DNA of 64,000 nt. Source: Fulvia fulva (taxonomy: Eukaryota > Ascomycota > Dothideomycetes > Mycosphaerellales > Mycosphaerellaceae). Position 1 is the stretch's first letter. The number at the start of each line of letters is the position of its first letter. Location: positions 496,001-560,000 of the forward strand of contig NC_063013.1 in NCBI RefSeq assembly GCF_020509005.1, given 5' to 3'. The position numbers and the translations under genes were made by a program. A model generated the notes under the pieces. The model worked only from the letters and a program-made list of their open reading frames with translations, ran no database searches and was not told the origin of the DNA. Shown here one piece after another: positions 23,969-35,520 of the stretch.

Positions 23969-25600
23969 ACTTTAGGAACAACAAAGTAGCTACACTCCTC
24001 TTACTAGACATATTAGGAGCCTTTGACAATGTCTTATACTAGAGGCTGATCCACATCCTAAAACAGAAGGCTATCCCTAACTAGACAGTCCAGTTCATCT
24101 AGTCCTTCCTTAGAGGCAGAACTATAAGACTAAGACTAGGCAGATACAAATCTAATAGTATGCCTATAGAGACAGGAATCCTATAGGGATCAACAATGTC
24201 TCTGATCCTGTTTCTCCTCTTTATAGTAGACCTGCTAGTAAAGCTAAACTCTAGAAACACATCAACCTTAGGGTTTGTAGATGACATAAACATCCTAGCC
24301 TAGTCAGACAGTATAGAAGAGAAATGTAGAATCTTGTAGAAGAAACATAAGGAATGTGAGGAATGGGCCAGGAAATATAGAGCTAGATTTGCCCTAGAGA
24401 AGTATCAACTCATCCACTTCAGTAGAGCTAGAAACAGACACAATATATAAGCCCTAATCACTATTTAGGGACACATAACAGAACCCTTAAGTGAATTAAG
24501 GGTGCTAGGAATATGGCTGGATCTAAAGCTTAGCTAGGGACTATAGGTCAAGAAAGTATAGGCAAGAGCAGATAATAATAGGCAATCAATTGACAGGCTT
24601 ATAGCCTCTATATAGGGAGCTATATTTGCGAAAGCAAAGGTTATGTATAAGGCCATTATGAAGCTAGCTATGCTATATAGAGCCTAGATCTGGTTAGCCT
24701 AAGACAGAATCCTAAAGAGAATTGTAGATCCTATTAGTAGAGCCTAAGCCTCCTGTCTAAAAACGGTGCTTAGAGTATACAAGTCAACTCTAATAAGGAT
24801 GGTCGAAATGGAGTCTAGCTCCCTACTAGCTAAGCTCTACCTTCAAGGGTTGAGATACTAGTATATAGGAAAGACATCTATATACCTAGCCTAGCTAGTA
24901 ATCTAGAAGGCAGTTAACAAAATCAGGAGCTAGTATATAAGAAGGCATAGACAAGCAAGACCAAATCTAGCCCTATAGAAGTAGTAGGACCTATAGAAGT
25001 TTAAAGAACTAACAGAACAGCTATACCTAGCCTAGTAGGAACAGGACAGAGGGGCTTAGGGGAGAGAATTAGTAGCTAGCTAAGGGAAGAAGCAACAGTC
25101 TCTAGCTAAAAGGATGGCAGGACTCCTCTAGAAGACTAAATAGACAAGAACCCTATAGAGGCTAGGAACCCTAAAGGCACTCTAACAGTTTAGTAGCTAC
25201 AACTACCTACTATACTCAGACCTGACTAGGTCAAAAGCAAGCATAGCAATACAAATCCGCTCTAAACACATCGGAGTTAGGGTATACCTATATTAGAGAA
25301 AAGTCCTAGGTATCGAAGACAAGAGTTGCCTATACGGCTACCTGTCCTAGAATGTCGAACATAGACTTCTAGTTTACAAAGAATGGAGTACAGGGAGAGG
25401 TGAATAGAGGGCAAGGGCAAGGAACAGAAACTTCTAAGCCATGATTAGTAATAAGGGAGACCTCTAGAGAATTATAAGGTAGATCATCCACTAAGGATTT
25501 TTGGAGCAGTTCTCTCTTACTAGGGAAACAGAGAGATAGATTGAGGAGAGAAAGAAGGAGGAGGAGAGCAGGAAGAGGGGGACAACTCTAGGGTTATAGA
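23969..25600 (+). pseudogene. LINE-A copy 2 reverse transcriptase relic
   Basis: The frame starts inside the RT palm: an L-L-L-D-I-L-G-A-F-D motif near 24010-24040, then E-T-G-I-P-stop-G (24168-24190), catalytic F-V-D-D (about 24278-24290), and the K-Y-Q-L-I-H-F motif near 24400. A thumb and a C-terminal Gln/Arg/Lys-rich region follow. Stops are mostly TAG from CAG or TGG. Less mutated than LINE-A copy 1. Confidence 0.83.
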
Positions 25601-25816
25601 CAAGGTAGTCAAAGGCTAACCACTATGACACTAGTGCACCCTAATAGAAGGAAAACTGAGAACTTATAGCAAGGAAGCTATTAGAGAAGGAGAGGAGGTT
25701 TTTACCTAGGAATAGGTTTCCTACCTTATATAGTAATATATATAGACATAAACCCGTATAGGCCGGAGGGCACTACAATAGGTAAATGAATCATCTATCT
25801 ATCTATATCATCCGCT

Positions 25817-26488
25817 ACTTTCGCACCTTATACACCCTTTAAAAGTGTAGAAAGTAAGGCACCCCGAAGGTGCCTTTTTAACTTTCTAATACCGTTGCTC
25901 CGGTATTACCTATTAGAGCCCTATTACACCTTATATAGTATAAGCTCTGTCGTAGATAGCCTAGTGCATTACGCTACTAACTAGTATCTTATACTCCCTA
26001 GGGGCAGAGCGAGCTCTCTTACTATTCGCCGGAGCGAAATAACTTGGTATAGAGTAATTATCGGACAATTTAATAAGTTAAGCGGACGATAATATATGTT
26101 TAAGTATACGATAGGACTAAGGCTACCCCTAGATTAAACTTAGGACCTCTAATATTTGCCGGTAGGTAAGATAATTACACACTTAAGTAAAAGTCCGTAT
26201 AACGGGACTATTACCTAAGCTATCTTACCAGTAATAGTTATATATTCTTTACTTTATTATATAGGTAATAATAGTAGTAGTAAAAGTGAGGAATAAGGGA
26301 AGGGGTATAAAGCTTACCTTACTTACCTTACCTTACTTTACTTAAAATAGCTAACTTACCCTTACTATAGTAGTAGTAACACCGAGGGCCTAACGTCACT
26401 ACTATAGGTAGGGGGGGTAGTTATAATAGGGTATACGCGATTATATAGGAATTAGCTTATTTACTCTAGCCTACGAGCTAAGGGGGTG
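25817..26488 (+). other. Copia-A 3' non-coding region, second part, structured
   Basis: Continues the Copia-A internal region after the LINE. It holds hairpin-forming inverted repeats (aaggcacc/ggtgcctt, about 25856-25877), a segment matching the tRNA-like stretch of copy 2 (here about 26135-26240, opposite strand), and a purine run agggggtg (26481-26488) just before the 3' LTR that is the likely polypurine tract. No coding frame seen. Confidence 0.6.
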
Positions 26489-26695
26489 TATCGCGATCCG
26501 AGCGTATATATAGGCAATATCCTATTATTAAAACTCGAGGCTACGTACGCTAAGAATTAGGTAACTAATTAGTTACCTATAGCCTCTTTAAGAGTAATAC
26601 TTGTCTATTCTAGATAGACATATATAATATATAACCTGCTTTTAAAACACCCTATATAAGCCCGTATAATAACTTCCTACACTTCTAACGTGATA
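26489..26695 (+). repeat. Copia-A copy 1 3' LTR
   Basis: 207 bp, begins TATCGCGATCC (TGTCGCG before RIP) and ends CGTGATA; the TSD CTACT follows at 26696-26700. Confidence 0.93.
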
Positions 26696-26700
26696 CTACT

Positions 26701-26989
26701 AAGATATATAGTTAGGAGGCGACCTTAGTAGAAAGGTAGGGTTTTTATAAAGAATTTCTTAATAAGGCGAAAATATAGGAATCTAAAAATTTCAGATTTA
26801 TTATCTTTTAGGATCACTATATATATTTTACGGCCTACGGCCTAGTAAGTATATATACCTACGCGTAAGCTATCCTAAGGTCACTAGGCGTGCCCTTACT
26901 TACTAGGGTAGTTAGTCGTCTATATTTTAGTAGTTAATAAGGGGGGGTTTAGGTATATACCCGGTAGTACTATTAGTATCCGCTTACCT
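26701..26989. other. RIP-mutated DNA without recognised gene
   Basis: TA-rich sequence between the Copia-A target site and the LINE-C reading frame. It contains a G run (ggggggg near 26943). It could be the LINE-C upstream region; nothing supports a gene. Confidence 0.4.
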
Positions 26990-28100
26990 AACTAACGATA
27001 TAGTCTAAACTATACTAGACGCCGAAGTACACTACGGTAGTAAGAGAAGTAAGGAGAGCCCGCCGGGTATAGACGAGTAGCTATAGCGAGGAGGCCTAGA
27101 ACGTATATAGGGAGGTATACTAATAGAAGAAAGCTATAATACGGAGGGAGAATGTAGTCGGCTAGAGGGCTATAGTAGAAGAAATCGCCGGCAAGCTAGC
27201 GAGGATATAGAAGCTAGTAAAATGGGCCCGACAGGACCCTATATAGGGCCCCTCCTTCTCTATCCTAACGCTATAATCGCCTAGTAGCCCGGTTAGCGAC
27301 TCCGAGGCTAAGGCGCGTCTACTAGCTAGTAAGTTCTTCCCGCCTCTAGTCGAGGCTAATCTAAGCGATATAAATAGCTCTACTCCCCTAGCCCCTAGTA
27401 TCGCGGTCTAATAGGAGGTGTCCGAGGGAGAAGTTGCCGCTATACTTAGGAAGTTACCGGCGAAGAAAGCCCCGGGGCCGGATAGGATCCTAAACGAGCT
27501 ACTAAAGAAGTATAGAGATCAACTAGCCCTAGTAGTCGTAGCGATCTTTAACGCCTACCTATAGACCGGATACTACCCGATAGTATTTAAATAATTAATG
27601 ATAGTAGTCCTACGTAAGCCGTAAAAGGAAGACTATACGTAGGTAAAGTCGTACCGCCTAATTACGCTCCTTAATACTCTTAAGAAGGCGCTTAAGAAGC
27701 TAGTTATAACGAGACTCTCCGAGGCGGTAGAGGAATACTCCCTACTCCCGGACACCTAGATAGGTACGCGCCTATAGCGATCGACGCTATCCGCGATAGA
27801 ACTTATTACCTCTTAGGTAAAGGCTATCTAGTATAAGAATAGGGACAAGGTAGTATCCTTACTTAGTCTAGACATATCGGGAGCCTTCGACTACGTGTTA
27901 TACCCGCGGCTACTCTATATCCTAAGGTCGAAAGGACTCCCTAAGTAGCTTATTAACTTTGTACGGTCCTACCTCTAAAACCGTAGTACGTAGATCCTAG
28001 TCGGCTAGTATAAAAGCCTATTTTAAGTAGTCTATACTAGAATCCCGTAAGGCTTAACGCTAGTACCTATTCTGTTCCTCTTTAAGGCCTATATATAGCT
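26990..28100 (+). pseudogene. LINE-C reverse transcriptase relic, Tad-like
   Basis: A non-LTR RT relic, a family distinct from LINE-A. The conserved entry motif A-K-K-A-P-G-P-D is at about 27460-27485. The fingers/palm follow (S-Y-R-L-I-T-L-L-N near 27645), then S-L-D-I-S-G-A-F-D near 27865 and the R-I-P-stop-G motif near 28040. The catalytic F-V-D-D box should come next, but the sequence is cut at about 28100, where Copia-C begins. Stops are RIP-type. Confidence 0.78.
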
Positions 28101-28249
28101 CTATAATTAAGGGCCGTTTTACGCCAATTAACGCCTTATAGAGTACTTTGTCTCGTTAAAAAAACTTTTATAAAGGAAAAAGAGTACGAAGGTTTTCTAA
28201 ACTAACTAGTCTCGTTAAAAACCTAGATAGGGATCACAACCTAAATGGG

Positions 28250-31200
28250 ATAAAAGAGTACTAGTATAATATAAGAACTAGCCGTAAATAAGGTCCCGTA
28301 GCCTCTTAAAGTTAGGCGAGTCTAGAGCTTTAGTTAAAATATCTGCTATTTCTTCTTTCGTAGGGATATACTCTAGACTTATTATTTTTTCTTAAACGCA
28401 CTCTCGAACTAAGTGATATTGTATATCGATGTGCTTTGTCTTAGCGTGGTGTTCGGGATTATAAGCTAGTTCTATCGCGGATTTAGAATCCGTAAGAATA
28501 GTATTAAGGCCCGTACTAATTCCTATCTCGAGATATATATCTCTTAGGAATAAGAACTCTTTTATGGTCTCTTTTAAGGCCATATATTCGGCTTTGCAAC
28601 TCGATAGCGCGACCAATTTTTGTAGGATACTACGCCAACTTATAGGCGCTTTAGGTCCTATAGTAAAAATATACCCCGTAGTACTTTTTCTAGTCGTAAA
28701 ATCACCCCCCTAATCGGCATCGCTATAGCCTAATAATAGGGGTGACGATTGCGCTTTATAGACTAGTTTTAGCTCGTAAGCCTTAGGATCGTTCAAATAT
28801 TTCCAACTCCTATTTAGGGCTCTAAAATGTGAGCTATTAGGATTAGAGGCAAATTTAGCTACTTGCCCTACGGCGTAGCCTATATCTAGCCTTGTTTTAG
28901 TAGCTAGATAAATTAAGGACCCTACTTCGGCTTGAAATAGCCAAGTATCCTCTAAACTAGCTTGTTCCTTATTCTTTTCTAGACGTAGGCTATTTTCTAT
29001 AGGGCTACTAACTGGATTAAGACCTCTCTTATTAAATCTAGTAAGGATCTTATCTAAATACCCTTTTTGACTTAGAGTAATAGACTTATTTTCGCGATTA
29101 CGCGTTACTTCGATCCCTAGATAGTAGTTTACGTCGCCTAAATCACTTAGTTCTAGCGACTTAGAGAGGTTATCCTTAAGTTCCCTAACTAGTCCTTCGT
29201 TAGGACTAAATATAAGTATATTGTCTACGTGGCACGTTATTATAATGCCCGTATTAGCGTTTTTAAACGCTGCCTCGTCTTTCTTAAGTAGAACAAAGCC
29301 TAGCTTTTGAAGTATAGACTTAAGGTATAAGTACTATTGTCTAGAGGCTTGTTTTAAGCCGTATAACGCCGTATTTAGACGGTAAACTCTCGGAGTATTA
29401 TCCTCGAAACCTAAGGGCTGTTCGATATATAATTCTTTATCTATAGGGCTATTAGGAAAAGCTAATTTAACGTCCTATTGCTTTATTTCCCAATTATTAT
29501 AGGCCGCAAAATAGAATAACAAACGCCAAGTTTCGGGTCGACAAGTATTACTAAATGTCTCGTCGTAATCTACTCCGAATATTTGTTTAAAGCCCTTTAC
29601 GACCCACCGACTCTTATATTTAATTATATTGCCTTTAGCGTCGGTTTTAGTCTTATAAACCTACTGTCCTTTAAGGGCTACGCGATCCTTAGAAAGGTTA
29701 ACTAAGTCCCAAGTTTTTAGCTTATTTAAGTCGCCTATTTCGGATTTTATAGACTCTAGCCATTTGACTTTATTAGGACTAGTAATCGCGTCTTTATAAG
29801 TAATAGGATCGGCGGTCTGCCCGCTATAATTAGCGAGTAGCGCTAGCTCGTCTTCTAATCCGTCGTCTTCTAAAGTCTTAGAACTATTAGATTCTAACGG
29901 ATTATTAGAAATTAACGGGTTATTAGAGATCGACGGGCCGTCTAATTCCTTATTCGCCTCTATAGATATAGGGTCTACGTCGTCGTTCATATTTTCTAGA
30001 GGACTAGAACGAGTAGTATCAGCCCTATTTTGCAAATTTATAGAAGGAGTAGCGCTAAAATCGCTATTATCGAGGTTGATAGCGAGACTAAGAGCCTCTA
30101 CGCTTCCGGAAGTATTTTTCCTAGACGTATCTAAGCGTAGTCCCGTATTACTCGGCTCGTTTTGCTTCGTAGCTATTTTATTTCGTTTGCTAGAAGCTTT
30201 AATATCCTCGCTAATTTTTTAATTATAGGTTACCTCGAATTCACTAACTATAGCGGGTTCTTCGGATTGAGGACTATCCAAAAAGGTTCCTTCTAAGACT
30301 CTTACGTCTCTAGCAAAGACTACTTTTCTAGAGTCTAGATCTAATAGTACCGTAGTCGGTATAACCTAATAGAATAGCCTTTTTCGCCCTAGTTTCGAGT
30401 TTCTTAGGACTCGGACTACGATAATAGGCGATAGATCCGAAGATTTTAATATTAATATTATTAAGGTTGGGTTTAGTCCCGTACCTAACTTCGTACGGGG
30501 ATTTGAAGCCTAAGCTAGAATGCGGCGTACGATTATAGATAAAAATCGCCGCTAAAACGGCTTCTCCCCAAAAATATTTAGGTAGCCTAGACTCGTATAA
30601 CATAGCTCGTACTTTAGACATTATAGTTCGATTAGGCCTTTCTATTTTAGCGTTTTGCTCCGGACAATACGGCGCGATTAGCTCGCGTATAATACCGCTA
30701 TTCCGTACTAGTTCTTTGAATTCTTTAGTTAGAAATTCGAGAGCATTATCTGATTTAAGGATCTTAAGCTTAGGCCTTTTATTATCGGCTACGCTATTAG
30801 ACAAAGAATTCTCGGTACGGAATTTATAGGTATAAAAAGAACGAAAAGCTTCGGACTTGGACTTAATTATATCCGCCTCTATAAATCTAGAGTAATGATC
30901 GATAAAGCTAATAAAATAACGAAGTCCGCGATTAGTCTTAGGCTCTATAGGACCGCAGATATCGAAACTAACTTTATCTAGGAAGGCTTTAGCTTTCGTG
31001 CTTATATTACTTATTTTATTAATTTTGCGCGTAAATTTCGCCCTAAGGTAAACGTCGCAATTTACGAGCCTAGGATCGTTTTTGTCTACCTTTACGCCTA
31101 ATTTCCCTAAGGCGTTAGGATTTATATGTCCTAGTCTTTTATGCCAAATTAGCGAATTATTCTCGCTATTAGATAGGGTATAGAACGTACCCTCTTCGTC

Positions 31201-31785
31201 TTTCGAGTCTTTAGGTAGGCTATTATTTAGAGAATAAACGGCTAACTTATATAGCGATTTGTCTTTATTAGCCCGCGTTATAAGGGCATTATTTCCGCTA
31301 TACAAATCTATAACGCCGTTCTTAAGACGGGCATAGCAATTACGAGCATCTAATTGCGCTAGAATTATAAGATTTACGCCAAACTCGGGTGTATAAAGGC
31401 AATCCTTAAGAAGAACTACCTTATTAGTGTCTTTGAAGCGCATTTTTATATCTCCTTGCCCGTAGGAGACTATTTTCCAGGCGTTACCCCACCGTAATAC
31501 GGTAGTAGTATCCCGGGATGTAGTGAAATAGTCTCTATTTGCTATAATATGCCGGGAAGCGCCCGAATCTAGAATAAACTCGGTACTTTTAGCGCTTTTA
31601 TCGCGACTATTATCGCTATTTACGCTTAAAACGGCGGTATTATTTAATTTTTCGCCGCCTAAGTCCTCTATATTAGAGAATAGTACTTCGACTTCGCTAA
31701 CTTTCTTAAAGTTAGCAAATAGCGCGTCGCTATCCTCCTTAGAATCCTTATCCTTTTTCTTAAGTCTTATTTCTTAGATTAGGAT
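28250..31785 (-). pseudogene. Copia-C pol relic
   Basis: Order on the minus strand: protease with L-D-S-G-A-S (near 31570); a gag-pre-integrase and integrase block open from 31443 to 30328 (371 codons) containing W-H-K-R-L-G-H, D-I-C-G-P, K-S-D-N-A and the E-R-x-N-R-T end; a linker (30035-29661); a reverse transcriptase (about 29650-29150) with H-V-D-N at about 29229-29240 where Y-V-D-D is usual; and RNase H, whose last part is open at 28616-28392 with S-S-C-K-A-E-Y-M-A and H-I-D-I-Q-Y-H. It ends near 28250. Few stops but a changed RT box, so inactive. Confidence 0.87.
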
Positions 31786-32515
31786 TCTTCTTAAAACACG
31801 TAGATTCGATATGTCCCTTTTTATCGCAATAGGAACATACTTTATTTGAATTAGCGTGTTTAGGACCTTTATTTCCCGGCCGTTCAGGCCCGTATCTCTT
31901 AGGCTTTCCTTTAGAAGAGTTGCCGACGAATAAAGCGCAATCTTCCTTATCTTTAGCGCTATATCTTCGCGATTCGTCTAGTAAATTACTAAACAATTCT
32001 TCGAGAGAATAAGCCTCTATATTAGCTCTTAGGCTTTGACTAATAGAGGTAACAAACGACTCGTATTCGTCCGTAAGAATATTTAAAGTCCACGCTATTA
32101 TAGCGGTCTTAGGTAACTCGACGCCTTTAGATTTAAGGTCGTCGTATAGACGGCGAATCGTAGTCGTATATTTTTCTACCGAGTTATTACTCTTAGAGAG
32201 CGTAGTATTAAAGAGCTCTCTTGAAAGTAAGAACGAGGAATTAAATCCTTTAGGACTATATAAGTCCTTTAAAGAATTCTACGCTTCTAGGGCCGTATTC
32301 TTTTTTTGAATTTGTAGAAGAGGCCCGTCCTCGATAGATAACCTAATAACGGCGAGCGCTTTGTTTTTAATCTCTTTATCGTCCGTAATAGGTTCCTCTA
32401 TAGCCTTATTTAGGCCTTCTTTCGTAAGGTACGCTTTTATCCTTAGGGTCCAAAATTTATAATTAGATTGGGCCCTTAGACGCGTAATATTAAATGTCTT
32501 ATTGTTTGAAGACAT
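31760..32515 (-). pseudogene. Copia-C gag relic
   Basis: Capsid protein. The likely start is the Met at 32513-32515; a longer open frame reaches 32593, but the domain starts here. The gag domain is followed by an intact zinc knuckle C-x2-C-x4-H-x4-C at about 31847-31807. One TAG from Trp at about 32276-32278 breaks the frame. The stop at 31760-31768 overlaps the start of the pol frame, which lies one base over (see findings). Confidence 0.85.
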
Positions 32516-32599
32516 CTTGAAAAAAGCGTCGTTTAGAAAGTGAAGAGCTTTATTGAAAAATCGCCCTTTCCTTTTATAGAGAGATAAGCACAATACTTT

Positions 32600-33187
32600 A
32601 GCTACTTTCGCAGGCTCCCGCCCTCAGATTTCGCTATTTTTCGTCCTAGCGTATTAGTATACGGATTACTAGTAGGTTCCTCGTAAGGATTTTATACTAC
32701 TAGTAACGCTAAAATTCCTAATTACTTAGGATAGCGCTCCGAAGGGACTTTTTAACGCCACAGGCTCTCTATAGTTAGATTCGTCGTATATTCCCGATCC
32801 GGAAACAGGTTGGTTTGAATTTTGAGGTCGTAGGGTTGTCGAGTTATCGAATTTACGAAGTTGTAATAATTATAGTAGGTCACAGTCCTCGTAGCTTCGA
32901 GATGCGGGGTACTTCCGTGAACGGAAGGTTTGCCGAGACTAGCGCTGATTTTTCGCCGGGATGTTAGGATATCCGGGGTGTTTCCCTTTTTAGTATAGCC
33001 CGCTTATTTATAACGCGGGGAATCCCTGTCCGTGTCGGACCTTCTAGTAGATTCGCGCGACTTTTGCCGTTTCTCGTTTGTGTCCTCGGGTTTCTTCGGT
33101 CGCTACGCCGCTTGTCGTATATATAGGGCGTAGTTATCGTTCCTAATCGGTAGGGGCGACTAGGTTCCGTAGGCTTAGAGCTGATCC
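32600..33187 (-). other. Copia-C 5' leader
   Basis: About 590 bp between the primer-binding site and gag with no supported ORF. It is fairly rich in CG and shows only moderate RIP. It presumably held packaging and translation signals. Confidence 0.6.
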
Positions 33188-33199
33188 GGGCTCATAACC
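33188..33199 (-). other. Copia-C primer-binding site (unmutated)
   Basis: The coding-strand sequence GGTTATGAGCCC abuts the LTR. It is complementary to the GGGCTCATAACC of the initiator tRNA-Met anticodon stem-loop. This is the unmutated form of the site seen in Copia-A and Copia-B. Confidence 0.8.
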
Positions 33200-33705
33200 T
33201 ATTAAAAGGTGTTCGTAGCGGAAGCTAGCCTTAGGATATTCGTAGATAGTCGTAATGAGTCGAGTATAATAGTCGAGGTTGTAGTAGTTAAGAGTAGTAC
33301 ACTTGCTTTGTTGCTTGTCCTATCTAGAGGGCCTATTCTACTCTTGTTTATATTCAATTATAGACTCCTAGAACCTCTTATACTACGTAATCTATTACGT
33401 AGTATATCTATAATAAGAAGCGGCTTTGTAAGAAGTTATATCTCGTAGATTCTATTAAATTCTATAGCTTGTCTTCTAGACTACCTAGAGCGTTCTAGAT
33501 TTTAATATAATTAGAACATAGCTAGTTCTAAAGATACTATGAGCCGGTAGTCCGGCGCTAGCCTATTACGGCCTAGACAAGCATTTCCGTACGATCCTAG
33601 CAATACTAGGAGCTTACGGGTTATTAGAATCTATCGGATTCGATAGTCTACCGCTTTATAATAGTATATCTCGCTAAGTAGCTATATAAAGCTTATAAAC
33701 TAATA
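33200..33705 (-). repeat. Copia-C 5' LTR
   Basis: About 506 bp. On the coding strand it begins TATTAGTTTATAAGC and ends CTTTTAATA. A 496-bp copy on the opposite strand is the solo LTR at 47170-47665. It abuts truncated Copia-B copy 1 at 33706. Confidence 0.88.
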
Positions 33706-35313
33706 CTCTATAGGAGCATGACTTAGATCTGTCTAAGTAAGGTATACATTTTGAGTATGAATTAGAACAGGCTATGACTACTACTAAGTCATAGGACTAG
33801 TAGGAGCTATAGTATAGAAGATGTGTATACCTTAGTAAGGGACTGCTAAGAAACCTATATAGAGTCACTAATAAGAAAGATCCTATTCCTGTTCCTTCTA
33901 AATACTAGAACTACGAGGTCTGCTCCCTTATAAACATAAGGAAGTTCAAAGGACCTACTATAGAGAGGAAGGGAGAGACGCTGGCCCTCATCTCTATTGA
34001 CATCTATAGGCCTTTTTAAGGGGCAGTCTTAAGACTTAGCTTCAAGTACTAGCTTAAGATTATAGACAACTTCTTAAGGAAGAAGTAGGTAATCCCTTTG
34101 AAGGCTAGGAGTGATGCTCCTACAGCTCTAAAGGAATAGAAGGTTTAGGTAGAGAATAGCTTCAGGTGTTTTCTATCTACAATCCGTAGTAATAGTATAA
34201 GGGAAATTCTTTCCTTACTAAAACAGTAGGAGAAGGAGTTTAGCATTTAGATAGACACAACTAATACCTATAACTCACTTTAGAATGGACCTATAGAAAG
34301 GTCAATCTAAGCCTCTAAGAATATAGTAAGAGCTATACTTAAGGACTCGAGTATACTAGTTAAATTCTAGCTAGAGGCCCTTATTGCTCAAACTGTAGTT
34401 AGAAATAGACTTCTAAATAGACTAATAATAGATAGTACTACTCTTTTACTAGAAGAAGCCTTCACTAGCTAGGTACTATTAGTTGAATATTTGAGAGTCT
34501 AGGGATGTGAAGTAGTAGTCTATATAGACCCGAGATCCTAACCTTAAGGCTTAAGAAGTGACGAGCTTATAAATAGGAGTAAAGAAGTTGTCTTTGTTGG
34601 CTATATAGAGAACACTACAAAGCAATAGCTCTTCTAGGAGCCTGACATAAAAGCTATTAAAACATACGGGCAAGTTGACTAGTTTAAGAATAAGAAGCGG
34701 GGTGATATAGATCTTAGCATCACCTTTATGAACCAGTTAAGCAGAGCCCTAAAGAGAAACCTCGTTAGAAGACCTCCTACTTAGGTCTCTAGTTCATTAA
34801 TATAGCCATAGTAGCTCTAGGCAAAGCCTCTGTTTATACAACTTCCCTAACCTCTAAAGGACATTAGAGTATACTAGAAGAGTAGAGTAGAGGGGACTCT
34901 AAGAAAAGAAAAGGAAGAGGAACTTGTTTAGGAGGATCAACCTTAATAGCTACCCTAGCTTATAGGTAATAAGAGGTCAAGGGGGGATAAAGATGATAGC
35001 TCTACTAAGCATAAAGCTAAGTATTATAGGGCATTAATTGCTTAGATGTTTCATTTTGATCCAACTATAAGCTAGGTTAAGGAAATCCTAAATGATGTAG
35101 AGGGATATATATTTGCTACTATTAGGTAGGCTATAGCCTACTAGTAGGAAGTACTAATCCTAAAGTCCTATAAGGAGGTAGTAGGAGACCCTGATTAGGG
35201 ACATATGTAGAAAGAGGCAATCTAGAAAGAACTTATTGCCTTAGGAAGTAACAATACCTTGGATCTAGTTGTACTACTAAGGGGTGTAAGCCTAGTTACA
35301 TCTAAGTAGGTTT

Positions 35314-35520
35314 TATCACGTTAGAAGTGTAGGAAGTTATTGTACGGGCTTATATAGGGTGTTTCAAAAGCAGGTTGTGTATTGCATGTGTCTATCTAGA
35401 ATGGACAAGTGTTGCTCTTGAAGAGGCTGTAGGTAACTAATCAGTCACCTGATTCTTAGCGTACGTGGCCTCAAGTTTTGATGATAGGATGTTGCCTATG
35501 TGCACGCTCGGATCGCGACA
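35314..35520 (-). repeat. Copia-A copy 2 3' LTR
   Basis: 207 bp. On the coding strand it runs TGTCGCGATCC... to CGTGATA. It keeps many CA and TG dinucleotides. Confidence 0.93.

Larger units (their letters stand above)
17773..25804 (+). mobile_element. LINE-A copy 2, 5'-truncated, split by Gypsy-A
   Basis: A Tad-like LINE inserted in Copia-A copy 1. TSD atatcatccgct at 17761-17772 and 25805-25816 (in uninterrupted Copia-A copy 2 the site occurs once, near 36243-36254). LINE sequence is 17773-17826 plus 23969-25804, about 1.9 kb, so it is 5'-truncated within the RT as is usual for LINEs. The 3' end is an atct-repeat tail. The two halves were separated by insertion of Gypsy-A copy 1. Confidence 0.9.
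11886..26695 (+). mobile_element. Copia-A copy 1, full-length, holding two nested insertions
   Basis: A Ty1/copia element with LTRs at 11886-12092 and 26489-26695 (207 bp each) and TSD CTACT. Its internal region runs 12093-17772 and resumes at 25817; the 8.0 kb between is LINE-A copy 2 with Gypsy-A copy 1 inside it. Comparison with the uninterrupted copy 2 (35314-42123) shows that nothing but the insert separates the two halves. Heavily RIP-mutated and inactive. Confidence 0.92.
28101..33705 (-). mobile_element. Copia-C, 3'-truncated, minus strand
   Basis: A Ty1/copia element with a 506-bp 5' LTR at the right (33200-33705), a primer-binding site, a 0.6-kb leader, gag and pol, running leftward. 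The left end lacks a second LTR: it stops near 28101 against LINE-C, so the 3' end was lost by deletion or rearrangement. It is the least RIP-damaged large element here, with frames of up to 371 codons still open. Confidence 0.87.
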
